64,000 nt of DNA from Neobittarella massiliensis (ex Bilen et al. 2018) (GCF_900289145.1 NZ_OKQO01000003.1:248001-312000); one strand, 5' to 3'; positions 32,400 through 41,908 are shown, counted from the stretch's first letter. The notes: generated by a model from the letters alone, not told the origin. Numbers and translations: made by a program.

Positions 32400-33836
32400 A
32401 TGTTGGCACTGTATATCCTATTGGCGCTTTTGTTGTTGCTGGTGCTCGTTTTGGTGGTCAATACGCTGCGCTGCGGCACCAAGACCGGGGGCGGCCAGCC
32501 CGGTGCGCTGCCGCCGCGCGAGAAGGTCGATCACTACGCCGACACGCTGTCGCAGATGATCGCCTGCAATACCGTCACGGTGCAGCCCGGCGGCGATATG
32601 TCGCCCATCTACGCCATGCACCAAAAGCTGGAGGAACTCTTCCCCCTCATCCACCAAAAGTTAGAAAAGCACGATATAGACGGGGCGCTGCTCTTTAAGT
32701 GGGCCGGCAAAGACCCATCCCGCCCGCCCATCCTGCTCATGTCCCACATGGATGTAGTGCCGGCCACCGGCGACTGGAAGTACCCGCCTTTTGCCGGCAC
32801 CATCGCCGAGGGCAAGATCTGGGGCCGCGGTGCGGTAGACACCAAGGGTTCGCTGTGCGGCATCTTAAACGCGGTGGAGGAGCTGTTGGGCGAGGATTTT
32901 GCCCCCGCCGGCGACGTGTACATAGCTTCCTCCTGCAACGAGGAGATCAGCGGCTATGGCGCCCCCAAAACAGTGGCCTACCTCAAAGAACAGGGAGTGC
33001 ATCTGGGCCTGGTGATGGATGAGGGGGGCGCGGTGGTCGATCCGCCGCTGCCGGGCATACAGAACAAGTTCTGTATGCTGGGGCTGATGGAAAAAGGTAT
33101 GGCCAACCTGCGCTTTACTGCCCGTTCCCACGGCGGCCACGCCAGCACTCCGCCCAAAAACACCCCCCTGGCCCGGCTGGCGGCCATGGTGGACTACGTC
33201 GAGAAAAAAGAGCCTTTTACCAAGAGGTTCACCCCACCGGTCGAGGGGATGTTCCGCGAGATGGCCCCCTATATGCCGTTTGGCTACAAGCTGATCTTTG
33301 CAAACCTCTGGCTGTTTCGGCCGCTGTTGCTCAAAATATTGCCCAGAGCCAGCGCCCAGGCCGGGGCCATGCTACAGACCACCTGCGCCTTTACCATGGC
33401 CAGTGGCTCCGATGCGCCCAACGTCATCCCCGAAACGGCCGGCATAACCGCCAATTTGCGCTACATGTCCCACGAGCCAGAGGCGCTGGCCATCAAAAAG
33501 GCACGGGACTTTGCCGCCAAGTTCGACTGTGAGGCCGAGGTGCTCACCTCCAGCGACTGCTCCGGCACCGCCGATATAAACAGCCCCTATTACGCCCATG
33601 TGTGCGACACGCTGCACACCGTGTTTCCCGAGGCGGGGGGGGCCCCCTACGTGATGCTGCAGGGCAGCGACAGCCGCCATTACGAGGCGATCTGCGACTG
33701 TGTGCTGCGCTTTGCCCCGCTGGATATCTCCAAACAGCAGTTGGGTAGCATCCACGGGCTGGATGAAAACCTGGATGTAGAGGCGCTGGCCCGGGCGGTG
33801 GCGTTTTATCGCACCCTGATCGAGACCTGCCGCTAA
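32400..33836 (+). CDS. Membrane-anchored M20-family peptidase (PM20D1-like)
   Basis: The 478-residue product has an N-terminal membrane anchor (about residues 2-20) and an M20 metallopeptidase domain. Zinc-site motifs are LLMSHMDVVPATG (His ligand), WGRGAVDTKGS (bridging Asp), SSCNEEISGYG (catalytic and metal Glu), a later MDEGG and GLDENLDV near the end. The dimerisation domain contains RSHGGHASTPPKNTP. It resembles carboxypeptidase PM20D1, which cleaves or forms N-acyl amino acids; the substrate is unproven. ATG 32400 sits nine bases after GAGGAGG; an earlier ATG overlaps that site. It lies 100 bases after the FemAB gene, likely in the same transcript. Confidence 0.88.
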   Translation: MLALYILLALLLLLVLVLVVNTLRCGTKTGGGQPGALPPREKVDHYADTLSQMIACNTVTVQPGGDMSPIYAMHQKLEELFPLIHQKLEKHDIDGALLFKWAGKDPSRPPILLMSHMDVVPATGDWKYPPFAGTIAEGKIWGRGAVDTKGSLCGILNAVEELLGEDFAPAGDVYIASSCNEEISGYGAPKTVAYLKEQGVHLGLVMDEGGAVVDPPLPGIQNKFCMLGLMEKGMANLRFTARSHGGHASTPPKNTPLARLAAMVDYVEKKEPFTKRFTPPVEGMFREMAPYMPFGYKLIFANLWLFRPLLLKILPRASAQAGAMLQTTCAFTMASGSDAPNVIPETAGITANLRYMSHEPEALAIKKARDFAAKFDCEAEVLTSSDCSGTADINSPYYAHVCDTLHTVFPEAGGAPYVMLQGSDSRHYEAICDCVLRFAPLDISKQQLGSIHGLDENLDVEALARAVAFYRTLIETCR

Positions 33837-34009
33837 GACCCGGCGCGCTGTGCACTGGATGCGCCGCAGCGGTACCGGGGCCCACTGCCGGGCCTTCAAA
33901 AAAACGAAGAGCCCCTCACTTTATCTCACCGGGCAGTACCTGCCGCAAGAGGGGGGCCAAAGACCACACGGCAGCATGTTTGCAGCACGTTTAAAGGAAA
34001 TACAGGTAT

Positions 34010-35545
34010 ATGAAAAAGCTCTTAAAATTTTTGCTCAGCCGGGTGGTGATCGTGGGCCTGCTGATCTTGTTGCAGGCGGTATTTTTCGTGGTGGCGCTGT
34101 GGATGCTCAACGAGAAATTTGCCTACCTGTACCCGTTCATGCTGGCGCTGAGCATCATCTGCGTCATCTGGATCGTAGGCAAGCAGTCAAACCCCGCCTA
34201 CAAGATCCCCTGGATCATCATTATTTTGGCGCTGCCGATCTTCGGCGGTCTGTTTTACGTGTTTTTCGGCAACAACAAAGTCCCCAAGGCACTGCGGGGC
34301 CAAGTCGAGGTGATCTACGAAAAGACCGGCGACTTTCTGGTGTCCAACCAGGCAGTCACCCGCGAGATACAGGCCCAGAGCAAGCACACCGCCAAGCAGT
34401 CGCGCTATATCAGCACCCACTCCTACTACCCGGTATATAAAAACACCCAGACTACCTACCTCTCGCCGGGGGAAGAGCTCTTTGCCGCACTGGTGGAGGA
34501 GCTCAAAAAAGCCGAACACTTTATTTTTATGGAGTACTTCATCATCGAAGAAGGCGTGATGTTCGACACGGTGATGGATATCCTGGAGGAGAAGGCCCGT
34601 GCCGGGGTAGACGTGCGGATGATCTACGACGATGTGGGCTCGCTGATGACGGTGCCCAGCGGCTACTACAAAAAGATCCGCAGCCGCGGTATCAAGTGCT
34701 ATGTGTTCAACGAGTTCAGGCCCCGGCTGCAGATGCAGCTAAACAACCGCGACCACCGCAAGATCACCGTGATCGACGGCCATGTGGGCTTTACCGGCGG
34801 CATTAACCTGGCCGATGAGTACATCAACGAAAAAGAGCGTTTTGGCCACTGGAAAGACGCCTCTATCATGCTAAAAGGCGATGCAGTGTGGAACCTGTCG
34901 GTGATGTTTTTACAGTTCTGGCAGTACTGCTCCAAACAGACCGAAGACTTCGAGAAGTTTCGCCCCGACTACTATCAGCACCGCGACTACGGCTTTGACG
35001 GCTACGTGCAGCCCTACGCCGACAGCCCGCTGGACGCCGAGATCGTGGGCGAGAACGTGTACCTCAACATCATCTCCAACGCCACCGAATACGTGTATAT
35101 CAACACCCCCTACCTGATCGTAGACAACGAGACGCTGCAGGCGCTGAGCCTGGCGGCCAAGAGCGGTATCGACGTGCGCATCGTCACCCCGCACATCCCC
35201 GACAAGTGGTACGTGCACATGGTCACCCGCTCCTACTACCGCACGCTCATCGAGGCGGGGGTCAAGATCTACGAGTACACGCCGGGCTTTATTCACTCCA
35301 AAACCTTTGTGGCCGACGACGCGGTGGCGGTGGTGGGCACCACCAACCTCGACTTCCGCAGCCTGTACCTGCACTTTGAGTGCGGGGTGTGGATGTACAA
35401 GTCGCGGGCGGTGAGCCAGCTCAAGGCGGACTATCTGGCCACCCTCAAAAAGTGCGAGCAGATGACCTTGCAAAAGTGCGACAGCGAGCCACTGCCCAAA
35501 CGCATGCTCACCAGCGTGCTCAAGGTGTTTTCACCGCTGATGTAG
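34010..35545 (+). CDS. cls: Cardiolipin synthase (phospholipase D type)
   Basis: The 511-residue product has two N-terminal membrane helices (about residues 10-62, with PWIIIILALPIFGGLFYVFF following) and two phospholipase D domains. The HKD motifs are NNRDHRKITVIDG with GGINLADEY (about residues 245-270) and GFIHSKTFVADD with GTTNLDFRSLYLHFE (about 428-455). It condenses two phosphatidylglycerols into cardiolipin at the membrane. AAAGGAAATACAGGTAT precedes the ATG. A large terminator follows. Confidence 0.95.
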   Translation: MKKLLKFLLSRVVIVGLLILLQAVFFVVALWMLNEKFAYLYPFMLALSIICVIWIVGKQSNPAYKIPWIIIILALPIFGGLFYVFFGNNKVPKALRGQVEVIYEKTGDFLVSNQAVTREIQAQSKHTAKQSRYISTHSYYPVYKNTQTTYLSPGEELFAALVEELKKAEHFIFMEYFIIEEGVMFDTVMDILEEKARAGVDVRMIYDDVGSLMTVPSGYYKKIRSRGIKCYVFNEFRPRLQMQLNNRDHRKITVIDGHVGFTGGINLADEYINEKERFGHWKDASIMLKGDAVWNLSVMFLQFWQYCSKQTEDFEKFRPDYYQHRDYGFDGYVQPYADSPLDAEIVGENVYLNIISNATEYVYINTPYLIVDNETLQALSLAAKSGIDVRIVTPHIPDKWYVHMVTRSYYRTLIEAGVKIYEYTPGFIHSKTFVADDAVAVVGTTNLDFRSLYLHFECGVWMYKSRAVSQLKADYLATLKKCEQMTLQKCDSEPLPKRMLTSVLKVFSPLM

Positions 35546-35573
35546 CCCGTTTACACCTATATCTCAGCACAAG

Positions 35574-35634
35574 AAAAAGAGCCGGCGCAGCCCTGGGAAC
35601 AGATCATCTGTTCCCGGCTGCGCCGGCTCTTTTA
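35574..35634. terminator. Long intrinsic terminator after cls
   Basis: GAGCCGGCGCAGCC pairs with GGCTGCGCCGGCTC, extended inward by GGAACAGAT/ATCTGTTCC, with A- and T-tracts outside. Confidence 0.92.
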
Positions 35635-36206
35635 AGTGTACCATGCAGTGCCCGGCTGTTGGCTGACGAGGGTAGAGCCCGCCTTTTGCCGGTCCTGGGT
35701 GCCAGATGAACAGACTGCCCCAACAGTCCCGATAGCCGCCCATTTGGGTGGGGCTTTTAAACAGGCCCGGCCCCGCTGTCGCAGGCGCTCATCAGCGCTT
35801 GGGATCGGCTGTACTGGAATGTAAAGATCAGGATTGGCCTGTGCCAGACGACTCTCTGCCACAGACGTTGGCGAACACCGAATTCGAAAACTCAGTAAGA
35901 CCGGCACGAGTCAGAGCAGGGAGAACGGGGACACGCGGCAGGCGCTGGGGTGCGTTTTTTTGTGGTTCTGGATACACGCTGCCGCGTGCTTTTTCGCTCT
36001 GGCAATGGCCGCGATGCCGGCGGCGTCCATGTCTGTCAGCGGCAGGGCAACATGTACAGCACAACACGCTGTCCTGCGTTGTGCCCAGGGAACTGAGCAC
36101 CTGGGGCGGCGGTTTTCTACCATGGCCGCAAAATACGCGTGGCTCGCTCTCCCGTCGTCATCGGTGCCCAGGGCCCCGGGGGCAGACAGCTGCCCGAGAC
36201 CGGTCG
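35635..36206. other. Gene-free spacer
   Basis: I find no frame with a credible start and product on either strand, no RNA gene and no clear repeat. Short hairpins such as GGGGGCAGACAGCTGCCC near 36180 lie just beyond the S41-like stop. Confidence 0.5.
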
Positions 36207-37721
36207 TCACTTCTGCTTTTTGACGTCCTCCCACACCGCCTGCAGGTGGCTGTCAGACTGGCTGGCGAGCTCTTGCGGGGTGATCTTGACCGCGATATCA
36301 GGGGTCAGCGCCGCCGCGTCCGAGTCGGCAAAGCGGGTGATCTTCTGGTGCGAGATACGGTAGCAGATGCCCGAATTTTTGAGTTGCCCGCTCACCGGTG
36401 CGCCGTAGCCGGTAGAGGCGGCGGCCGTATCGCTGCCCACCAGCTTGGCCGCGCCGCTGTCGTGCAGGGCGATGGCCAGATCATTGGCCGTACCGTATAC
36501 CCCTTCATCGATCAGGCAGTATACTTGGCCGGTAAACAACAGATCGCTCTGCCGCTCATTTTTTTGCAGCCCGATATCGGTGAGCGCACTGCCGGTGGTA
36601 AGACGGTACCCCAACTGGGCGGCGGCCAGATTGCTGTAACGGGTGACGGTGTTTGAAAATTGTTTGACGTTGTCCACATCGATGTAGGGCATCAGCAGAG
36701 CAGTCATGTCGCTGCCGCTGCCGCCGTTTTGCCGCAGGTCTACCACCAGCGTGTGTACCTTTTGCTGTTTGATGGCGCCAAAGGCCTCTTTTAAAAAGCT
36801 TGCCGCCTCTTTGCCGCTGTCGCAATAGGGCAGCACCAGCTGGCACACCCCGCTCTCGATGGTGTAAGAAAAACTCGCCGCCGCCGGGTCGGCCAGCGGG
36901 GCGGTGCAGGTCACCTGCTGTCCGCCGCGCTGTACTGCCACCGCCACCGTGCCGCTCGAGGTGTCTACCCCGGCGGCGTACAGGGTGCTCTCGCGCAGCA
37001 GGTCGTTTTCACAGGCCCGGTAGAACAGGCCGCTGTTTTTCACGGTGCCGCTGTCACTGCGGCCGGTCTCGGTGGGGGTAATGACTTTGAGCCGGCCGGT
37101 TATGCGGCTTATCGGCACACCGCCGATCGACACCAGCTCATCTCCCGGCTGCAGCTGACCGCCGTCGGCAGCGGCACTTTCGCCGCCGTCCTCTTCGTCT
37201 GTGGCGGGCTCGGCCTCCTCCTCATTTTCAGATCCCTCGCCGTTTTCGGCGGGCTGGGCCGGCTGTGGTGGGCTGTAGCTCTTTACATACAGCTTGTCCT
37301 CGATATAGCGCAGCTGGGCGGGTATCTGCCGGTCAGACAGGCGAACCGCGGCGGTGTGCCCGTCCTGCAAAGTGGCGGCCACCTGGTTTAAGATGGTGGT
37401 GAACTCCGATACCTTTTTGGGCGACTTTACCGACTTTTTGGCCTGCTCCAGCGCCGCCTTGGTCTCGTCGCTAAAACCGCCGGCAGTGGCCGGGTGTACC
37501 TGGGCCAGCTGTTTTTCAAAAGTGGCCAGGTCCTCTTTCATCTGGGCGGGGGTCAGCTGGGTCGCCAGCGGCAGCTCCTCCTTGGGGACAAAGGGCTTGC
37601 CCACCCGCAGGTCGCGGTGCTGGTAACTGCTGTAGATAAAAATACCTGTCGCCAGCCCAACGAGCACCAGCGATGCCAACAGCTGCCGTCCGGCGTGATT
37701 TTTGCGTTTTGGCTTTTTCAT
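36207..37721 (-). CDS. S41-like membrane-anchored protease homologue, catalytic serine apparently absent
   Basis: The 504-residue product has an N-terminal anchor (about residues 12-32), a helical N domain (about 45-120) and a degenerate PDZ (LQPGDELVSIGGVPISRITG, about 205) behind an acidic low-complexity loop (ENGEGSENEEEAEPATDEED). An S41/tail-specific-protease core follows (about 300-470; HTLVVDLRQNGGSGSDMTAL, VYCLIDEGVYGTANDLAIAL). In active members the position after DEG(T)(F/Y) is the catalytic serine; here YGTAND shows glycine, then threonine. It may therefore be non-catalytic or use another residue. The start at 37721 gives a proper basic-hydrophobic N-terminus. Monocistronic. Confidence 0.78.
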   Translation of the reverse strand: MKKPKRKNHAGRQLLASLVLVGLATGIFIYSSYQHRDLRVGKPFVPKEELPLATQLTPAQMKEDLATFEKQLAQVHPATAGGFSDETKAALEQAKKSVKSPKKVSEFTTILNQVAATLQDGHTAAVRLSDRQIPAQLRYIEDKLYVKSYSPPQPAQPAENGEGSENEEEAEPATDEEDGGESAAADGGQLQPGDELVSIGGVPISRITGRLKVITPTETGRSDSGTVKNSGLFYRACENDLLRESTLYAAGVDTSSGTVAVAVQRGGQQVTCTAPLADPAAASFSYTIESGVCQLVLPYCDSGKEAASFLKEAFGAIKQQKVHTLVVDLRQNGGSGSDMTALLMPYIDVDNVKQFSNTVTRYSNLAAAQLGYRLTTGSALTDIGLQKNERQSDLLFTGQVYCLIDEGVYGTANDLAIALHDSGAAKLVGSDTAAASTGYGAPVSGQLKNSGICYRISHQKITRFADSDAAALTPDIAVKITPQELASQSDSHLQAVWEDVKKQK

Positions 37722-37955
37722 AGCTTCTCGTGCTCCATATCGTAAAAATAGGTGGTGCCGCCGGTACCCGAGCACCGCCGACATATACTGACAATATACC
37801 ACAAAACCTATGTGCTGGTAAACTGCCGGCCCGGCGGGAGATTTGCGGGTAGCATTTTTGCCCTGTTTCTATTATAATCAAAGCAGGTATAAAATGTGGT
37901 TCGGCGGGCCCTGCGGCGCCGCCGACCTTTGCGCTAGCAGACAGGGGGCAACACA

Positions 37956-38576
37956 ATGCAACAGACCACCATCATCGGTATCGCCGGCGGCACCGGTTCG
38001 GGTAAGACCACGCTGGCCAAAAAGTTAAAGACCGCCTTCAGCGACGAGGACGTCATCATTCTCTGCCACGACTACTACTACCACGCCCACGACGAGCTGA
38101 GCTACGAGGAGCGCACCCGCCTGGACTACGATCACCCCGATGCCTTCGAGACCACTCTGCTCATCGACCACCTGAAAAAGTTGCGGCAGGGTAAGACCAT
38201 CTACCGCCCGGTGTACTCGTTTTCCGACTACAACCGCACCGGCGACGTAGTGGAGGTGAAGCCGGCGCGGGTCATCATCCTCGAGGGCATCATGATCTTC
38301 GAGGATCGGGCGCTGCGCGAGCTGATGGATATGAAAGTATTTGTAGACACCGACGCCGACGTGCGCATCCTGCGCCGGCTGGTGCGCGATGTAAAAGAGC
38401 GCGGCCGCAGTCTCGACTCGGTGGTGCGCCAGTACCTCGAGACGGTAAAACCCATGCACGAGCAGTTCGTAGAGCCCAGCAAAAAGCACGCCGATATTAT
38501 CATTCCCCGGGGCGGTCACAATCAGGTGGCGCTGAATATGCTCATCAATCGGGTGCGCAGCCTGCTGGACGAGTAG
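37956..38576 (+). CDS. udk: Uridine kinase
   Basis: The 206-residue product has the P-loop GIAGGTGSGKTTLAKKL at the N-terminus, the Udk-specific CHDYYYHAH (about residue 38), DYDHPDAFET, RPVYSFSDYNRTG, ILEGIMIFED and RRLVRDVKERGRSLDSV. It phosphorylates uridine and cytidine with ATP or GTP. Length is normal. GGGGG sits before the ATG. It heads a run of six genes on the plus strand that also includes a nucleoside deoxyribosyltransferase. Confidence 0.95.
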   Translation: MQQTTIIGIAGGTGSGKTTLAKKLKTAFSDEDVIILCHDYYYHAHDELSYEERTRLDYDHPDAFETTLLIDHLKKLRQGKTIYRPVYSFSDYNRTGDVVEVKPARVIILEGIMIFEDRALRELMDMKVFVDTDADVRILRRLVRDVKERGRSLDSVVRQYLETVKPMHEQFVEPSKKHADIIIPRGGHNQVALNMLINRVRSLLDE

Positions 38577-38606
38577 CCCCGCGCATTAAAAAAAGGAGAG
38601 ATCATT

Positions 38607-39782
38607 TTGAATACACTGCTACAGGAAGCAAAAGAACTAGAACAGCAGCTCATCGCCGACCGGCGCTATCTGCACCAAAACCCCGAGCTGGGTTTTGAGC
38701 TGCCCATCACCACCGCCTATGTAAAAAAACGCCTGGGCGAGATGGGCTACCAGATAAAAGATATCTGCCCCTGCGGCTTTACCGCCACCATCGGCGACCC
38801 CGCCGGCAAAACCATTCTGCTGCGGGCCGACATGGACGCGCTGCCGGTAAAAGAGGAGACCGACGAGCCCTTTAAAAGCGAAAACGGCAACATGCACGCC
38901 TGCGGCCACGACACCCACACCGCCATGCAGCTGGGCGCGGCGCAGCTCTTAAAAGATCATGAAAAAGAGCTTAAGGGTCAGGTAGTGCTGTGTTTTCAGC
39001 CGGCTGAGGAGCCCATAAAAGGCGCCATCGCCATGATTGAAAACGGGGTGCTCGAGGGGGTGGACGCGGTGTTCGGCCTGCACACCTCCATCCCCCTGAA
39101 GGCCGGCAGTGTGCGGCTGCTGGCCGGGCCTATGCTGGCCTCCAGCGATATCTTTAAAATAGATATCCAGGGCAAAGGCGCCCACGGGGCGCTGCCCGAG
39201 ACCGGTATCGACCCGGTGAACGTGGCCTCCCACATCAATATCGCCCTGCAGACTATCCTCACCCGCGAGGTATCGGCGCTGCAGCCGGTGGTGCTCACCT
39301 TCGGCTCTATCTGCGCCGGCGAGGCGGCCAACGTCATCCCCGAGAGCTGCCAGATGCAGGGCACTCTGCGCTGCTTTGACCCCGAGACCCGCCAGTTTGC
39401 CAAACAGCGCATGGAGGAGATCATCCATTCCACCGCCGCCACCTTCCGCGCCACCGCCACCGTCTCCTACCTGGCCGAGACGCCCCCCACCTATAACGAC
39501 CCCACCTTTGCCCGGGAAATGCAGGGCTACATCCGCCAGACTATCGGCGAGGAAGATACCATCACCGAGGGGCCGCGCATCATGGGCAGCGACGACTTCT
39601 CGTATTACTCTGACCTGCGCACCGGGGCGATGTTCCACATCGGCATGGGCAGCCGCGAAGAGGGCTATACCTACGGTCTGCACAACCCCAAAGCAGTGTT
39701 TTCTGAAAAGTCGCTGGCAGTGGGAGCGGCGGTATTTGCCGCCTGCAGCATAGAGTGGCTGCGGGCCCACCGCGATGACTGA
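38607..39782 (+). CDS. M20D-family amidohydrolase (hippurate hydrolase-like)
   Basis: The 391-residue product is an M20D metallohydrolase: DRRYLHQNPELGFELPITTA, LLRADMDALPVKEE, MHACGHDTHTAMQLGAA, CFQPAEEPIKGA, FGLHTS and GSDDFSYYS. The cysteine and histidines in HACGHDTH and the EE pair are the metal ligands and catalytic base. Enzymes of this type remove acyl or amide groups from amino acids (hippurate, N-acetyl-diaminopimelate, indole-acetyl conjugates). The TTG at 38607 follows AAAGGAGAGATCA. It lies 30 bases after udk and overlaps the next open frame. Confidence 0.92.
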   Translation: MNTLLQEAKELEQQLIADRRYLHQNPELGFELPITTAYVKKRLGEMGYQIKDICPCGFTATIGDPAGKTILLRADMDALPVKEETDEPFKSENGNMHACGHDTHTAMQLGAAQLLKDHEKELKGQVVLCFQPAEEPIKGAIAMIENGVLEGVDAVFGLHTSIPLKAGSVRLLAGPMLASSDIFKIDIQGKGAHGALPETGIDPVNVASHINIALQTILTREVSALQPVVLTFGSICAGEAANVIPESCQMQGTLRCFDPETRQFAKQRMEEIIHSTAATFRATATVSYLAETPPTYNDPTFAREMQGYIRQTIGEEDTITEGPRIMGSDDFSYYSDLRTGAMFHIGMGSREEGYTYGLHNPKAVFSEKSLAVGAAVFAACSIEWLRAHRDD

Positions 39783-39792
39783 GGGCCGCGAG

Positions 39793-40386
39793 ATGGACTA
39801 TAAAGAGGAATTTATCCGCATCTTTAAAGAGCAGGTGACCCGCCCGGGGGCCGACCGGCTGCTCAGCTGGTTGGAAAAAACCGACTTTTTCACCGCCCCG
39901 GCCTCGACGCGCTTTCACTGTGCCTGCCAGCAGGGGCTGGTGCGCCACAGTTTGAGCGTATACCAGGTGCTGATGGAAAAGCACTTTGTCGAGGGGGAGG
40001 ACAACCCCGAGAGCTTTGCCATCTGCGGCCTGCTGCACGACCTGTGTAAGGCCCAATTTTACAAGGTGAGCACCCGCAACGTGAAAAACGAACAGACCGG
40101 CCAGTGGGAGAAGGTGCCTTTTTACCAAGTGGAGGACGTGTTCCCCTACGGCCACGGCGAAAAGTCGGTGTTTCTTATCGAGCGCTTTATGCGGCTCAAA
40201 ACAGCCGAAGCTATGGCTATTCGCTGGCATATGGGCGGTTTCGACGAGAGCGTAAAGGGCGGCAGTTTTGCCATGTCGGGCGCCTTTCGGGCATATCCGC
40301 TGGCAGTAAAGATGCACCTGGCCGACTTAGAGAGCACTTACATCCGCGAGCGCGACACCTCTGATGTGCCCAACGAGCACCGATGA
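39793..40386 (+). CDS. HD-domain hydrolase
   Basis: The 197-residue product shows an HD-type pattern: LVRHSLSVYQVLMEKH (metal His), CGLLHDLCKAQFY (HD pair), YGHGEKSVFLIERF and IRWHMGGFDES, then an aspartate in HLADLEST. This matches the HD half of YhaM-like 3'-5' exonucleases and related phosphohydrolases, without an OB domain. ATG 39793 is chosen over 39775 because GAGGG lies eight bases upstream and 39775 has no site. Substrate unknown. Confidence 0.82.
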   Translation: MDYKEEFIRIFKEQVTRPGADRLLSWLEKTDFFTAPASTRFHCACQQGLVRHSLSVYQVLMEKHFVEGEDNPESFAICGLLHDLCKAQFYKVSTRNVKNEQTGQWEKVPFYQVEDVFPYGHGEKSVFLIERFMRLKTAEAMAIRWHMGGFDESVKGGSFAMSGAFRAYPLAVKMHLADLESTYIRERDTSDVPNEHR

Positions 40387-40408
40387 GCAGACTGTTAGGA
40401 GAGAGCAT

Positions 40409-41056
40409 TTGAAAGCGATATTTGATATGGATGGAACTCTGACCTGTTCCACCTCTATCTGGGACGGGGTCAGCGAGGCGTATGTCCGCTCGCTGGGCTA
40501 CGAGGTGCCCAGTGACTACCAGCAGCGCATCCGCGGCAAGAGCTTTAGCGGCGCGATGGAGTATATAATCGAACGCGATGGTATCACCGGTATCACCGCC
40601 GACGAGATGATCGCCGCTCAGTTCGAGATCGTGCGCCAAAAGTACCGCGCGGTGCCGCTGAAACCGTCGGTACAGGCATATCTCGAATACTTGCAGCAGC
40701 AGGGGATCGAGATGGCGGTGGCCACCCAGTCGCACGACTATATGGCCGCTGAGATCCTGCGCAGCCACGGTATCGACCGCTATTTTTCACACATCGTCAG
40801 CGCCGAGGCCATGGGCACCCACAAGTCGAGCCCCGACGTGTATCTCGAGACAGCCCGCCGCCTGGGGGCCGCTCCGGGGGAATGTGTGGTGTTCGAGGAC
40901 ATGCTTTTTGCCCTCACTACCGCCCATAGTGCCGGTTTTCGCACCGTGGGGGTGGCCGACGAGAAATCACTCGGTGACCGCGCAGCCATCTGCCGCATTA
41001 CCGAGCGCTACATCACCGATTTTGCCCAACTTATCGCCGAGCCGCTGCCCCGGTAA
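40409..41056 (+). CDS. HAD-superfamily hydrolase (beta-phosphoglucomutase-like)
   Basis: The 215-residue product has HAD motif I at the very start (IFDMDGTLTCS, nucleophile Asp near 6), a helical C1 cap (about 18-75), motif II in MAVATQSH, motif III lysine in THKSSPDVYLE, and motif IV in CVVFEDMLFAL. Such enzymes dephosphorylate sugar phosphates or nucleotides. The TTG at 40409 follows TTAGGAGAG and puts the first motif at the usual distance; an earlier start would overlap the upstream gene. Confidence 0.9.
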   Translation: MKAIFDMDGTLTCSTSIWDGVSEAYVRSLGYEVPSDYQQRIRGKSFSGAMEYIIERDGITGITADEMIAAQFEIVRQKYRAVPLKPSVQAYLEYLQQQGIEMAVATQSHDYMAAEILRSHGIDRYFSHIVSAEAMGTHKSSPDVYLETARRLGAAPGECVVFEDMLFALTTAHSAGFRTVGVADEKSLGDRAAICRITERYITDFAQLIAEPLPR

Positions 41057-41111
41057 ACATTTTGCTTGCAATGCGGCTTTAGCAGGGCCTTACTAGGGAG
41101 GAAAAAACGAC

Positions 41112-41300
41112 ATGGCCAGAGCAGATGACCGCTTCGTTCGGGTGTATAAGCAGGGGACGATGACGATAACCGAGATATGGGTGGACCGGTATACCGGCGT
41201 CAACTACCTCTACCACGAGGATGGGTACTCTGGCGGGCTCACCCCGCTCTTAGACCGCGACGGCAAGCCGGTGGTTTCGCCGGTAAGCGGCAACTTGTAG
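41112..41300 (+). CDS. DUF6440 family protein
   Basis: The 62-residue product has the pattern I associate with DUF6440: RFVRVYKQGTMTITEIWVDR, TGVNYLYHEDGYSGGLTPLL, then DRDGKPVV. It reads as a small beta-sheet domain without catalytic residues. GGGAGGAAAAAACGAC precedes the ATG. It sits between a HAD hydrolase and a deoxyribosyltransferase and is probably cotranscribed. Function unknown. Confidence 0.82.
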   Translation: MARADDRFVRVYKQGTMTITEIWVDRYTGVNYLYHEDGYSGGLTPLLDRDGKPVVSPVSGNL

Positions 41301-41343
41301 CCGCCCGCCGCCGGCAGGATACTATTTTGACAGGAGGTCCCCT

Positions 41344-41892
41344 ATGCCCAAGATCTTTTTGAGCGACAGCAATATTTTTTATAAAGACTGCCACCAGCGG
41401 GTGGAGCGGGCGGCAGCGCTGTGCGCCCAGTACGGGTTCGACTGCTTTCACCCCCTGCGCTCCAACTTCCACGCACAGGCTGGTATGGCTCCGCCCCAGA
41501 TGGCGGCTGCGATTTGCCAGAACAACTTAAAAGAGCTCGACGCCTGCGATATTCTGTTGGCCCAGTTAGACCCTTTTCGCGGCCACGAACCCGACAGCGG
41601 TGCCGTGTTTGAATGCGGGTATATGTTCGCCAAGGGAAAGCCGGTATACGGCTATGTCGCCGACGCCCAAAAGAGCTATTGCCAGCGCTACCCGGTCAAG
41701 ACTTTCGACCGGGAAGACGGGGTGTACCGCGACGAGCAGGGGAGGCGCATCGAGGAATTCTCGCTGCCGGTGAACCTGATGCTGGGGGTGCCGGTGCATA
41801 TCGTCACCGGCGGTATCGAGGATGCCCTGCGGCAGATCGCCGCCGATTGGAAAGCACAAGGTATTGATGGCGATGCGGGATGTGTAAAGTGA
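41344..41892 (+). CDS. Nucleoside 2-deoxyribosyltransferase
   Basis: The 182-residue product matches the nucleoside deoxyribosyltransferase family: KIFLSDSNIFY at the N-terminus, an Asn/Asp pair in NNLKELDACDILLAQLDPF and the active-site glutamate in PDSGAVFECGYMFAKGKPVY. It swaps bases between deoxynucleosides, or hydrolyses 2'-deoxynucleoside 5'-phosphates in the related Rcl group. ACAGGAGGTCCCCT precedes the ATG. It closes the udk-led gene run and fits the salvage theme. Confidence 0.9.
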   Translation: MPKIFLSDSNIFYKDCHQRVERAAALCAQYGFDCFHPLRSNFHAQAGMAPPQMAAAICQNNLKELDACDILLAQLDPFRGHEPDSGAVFECGYMFAKGKPVYGYVADAQKSYCQRYPVKTFDREDGVYRDEQGRRIEEFSLPVNLMLGVPVHIVTGGIEDALRQIAADWKAQGIDGDAGCVK

Positions 41893-41903
41893 AATAACAT
41901 TAC
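41882..41903. promoter_or_regulatory. GlnR/TnrA-like box, copy 1
   Basis: TGTAAAGT and ACATTACA form near-palindromic arms around six bases. The first 17 bases fit TGTNA-N7-TNACA, the GlnR/TnrA consensus. It overlaps the last codons of the deoxyribosyltransferase gene. Confidence 0.45.
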
Positions 41904-41908
41904 ACTGT

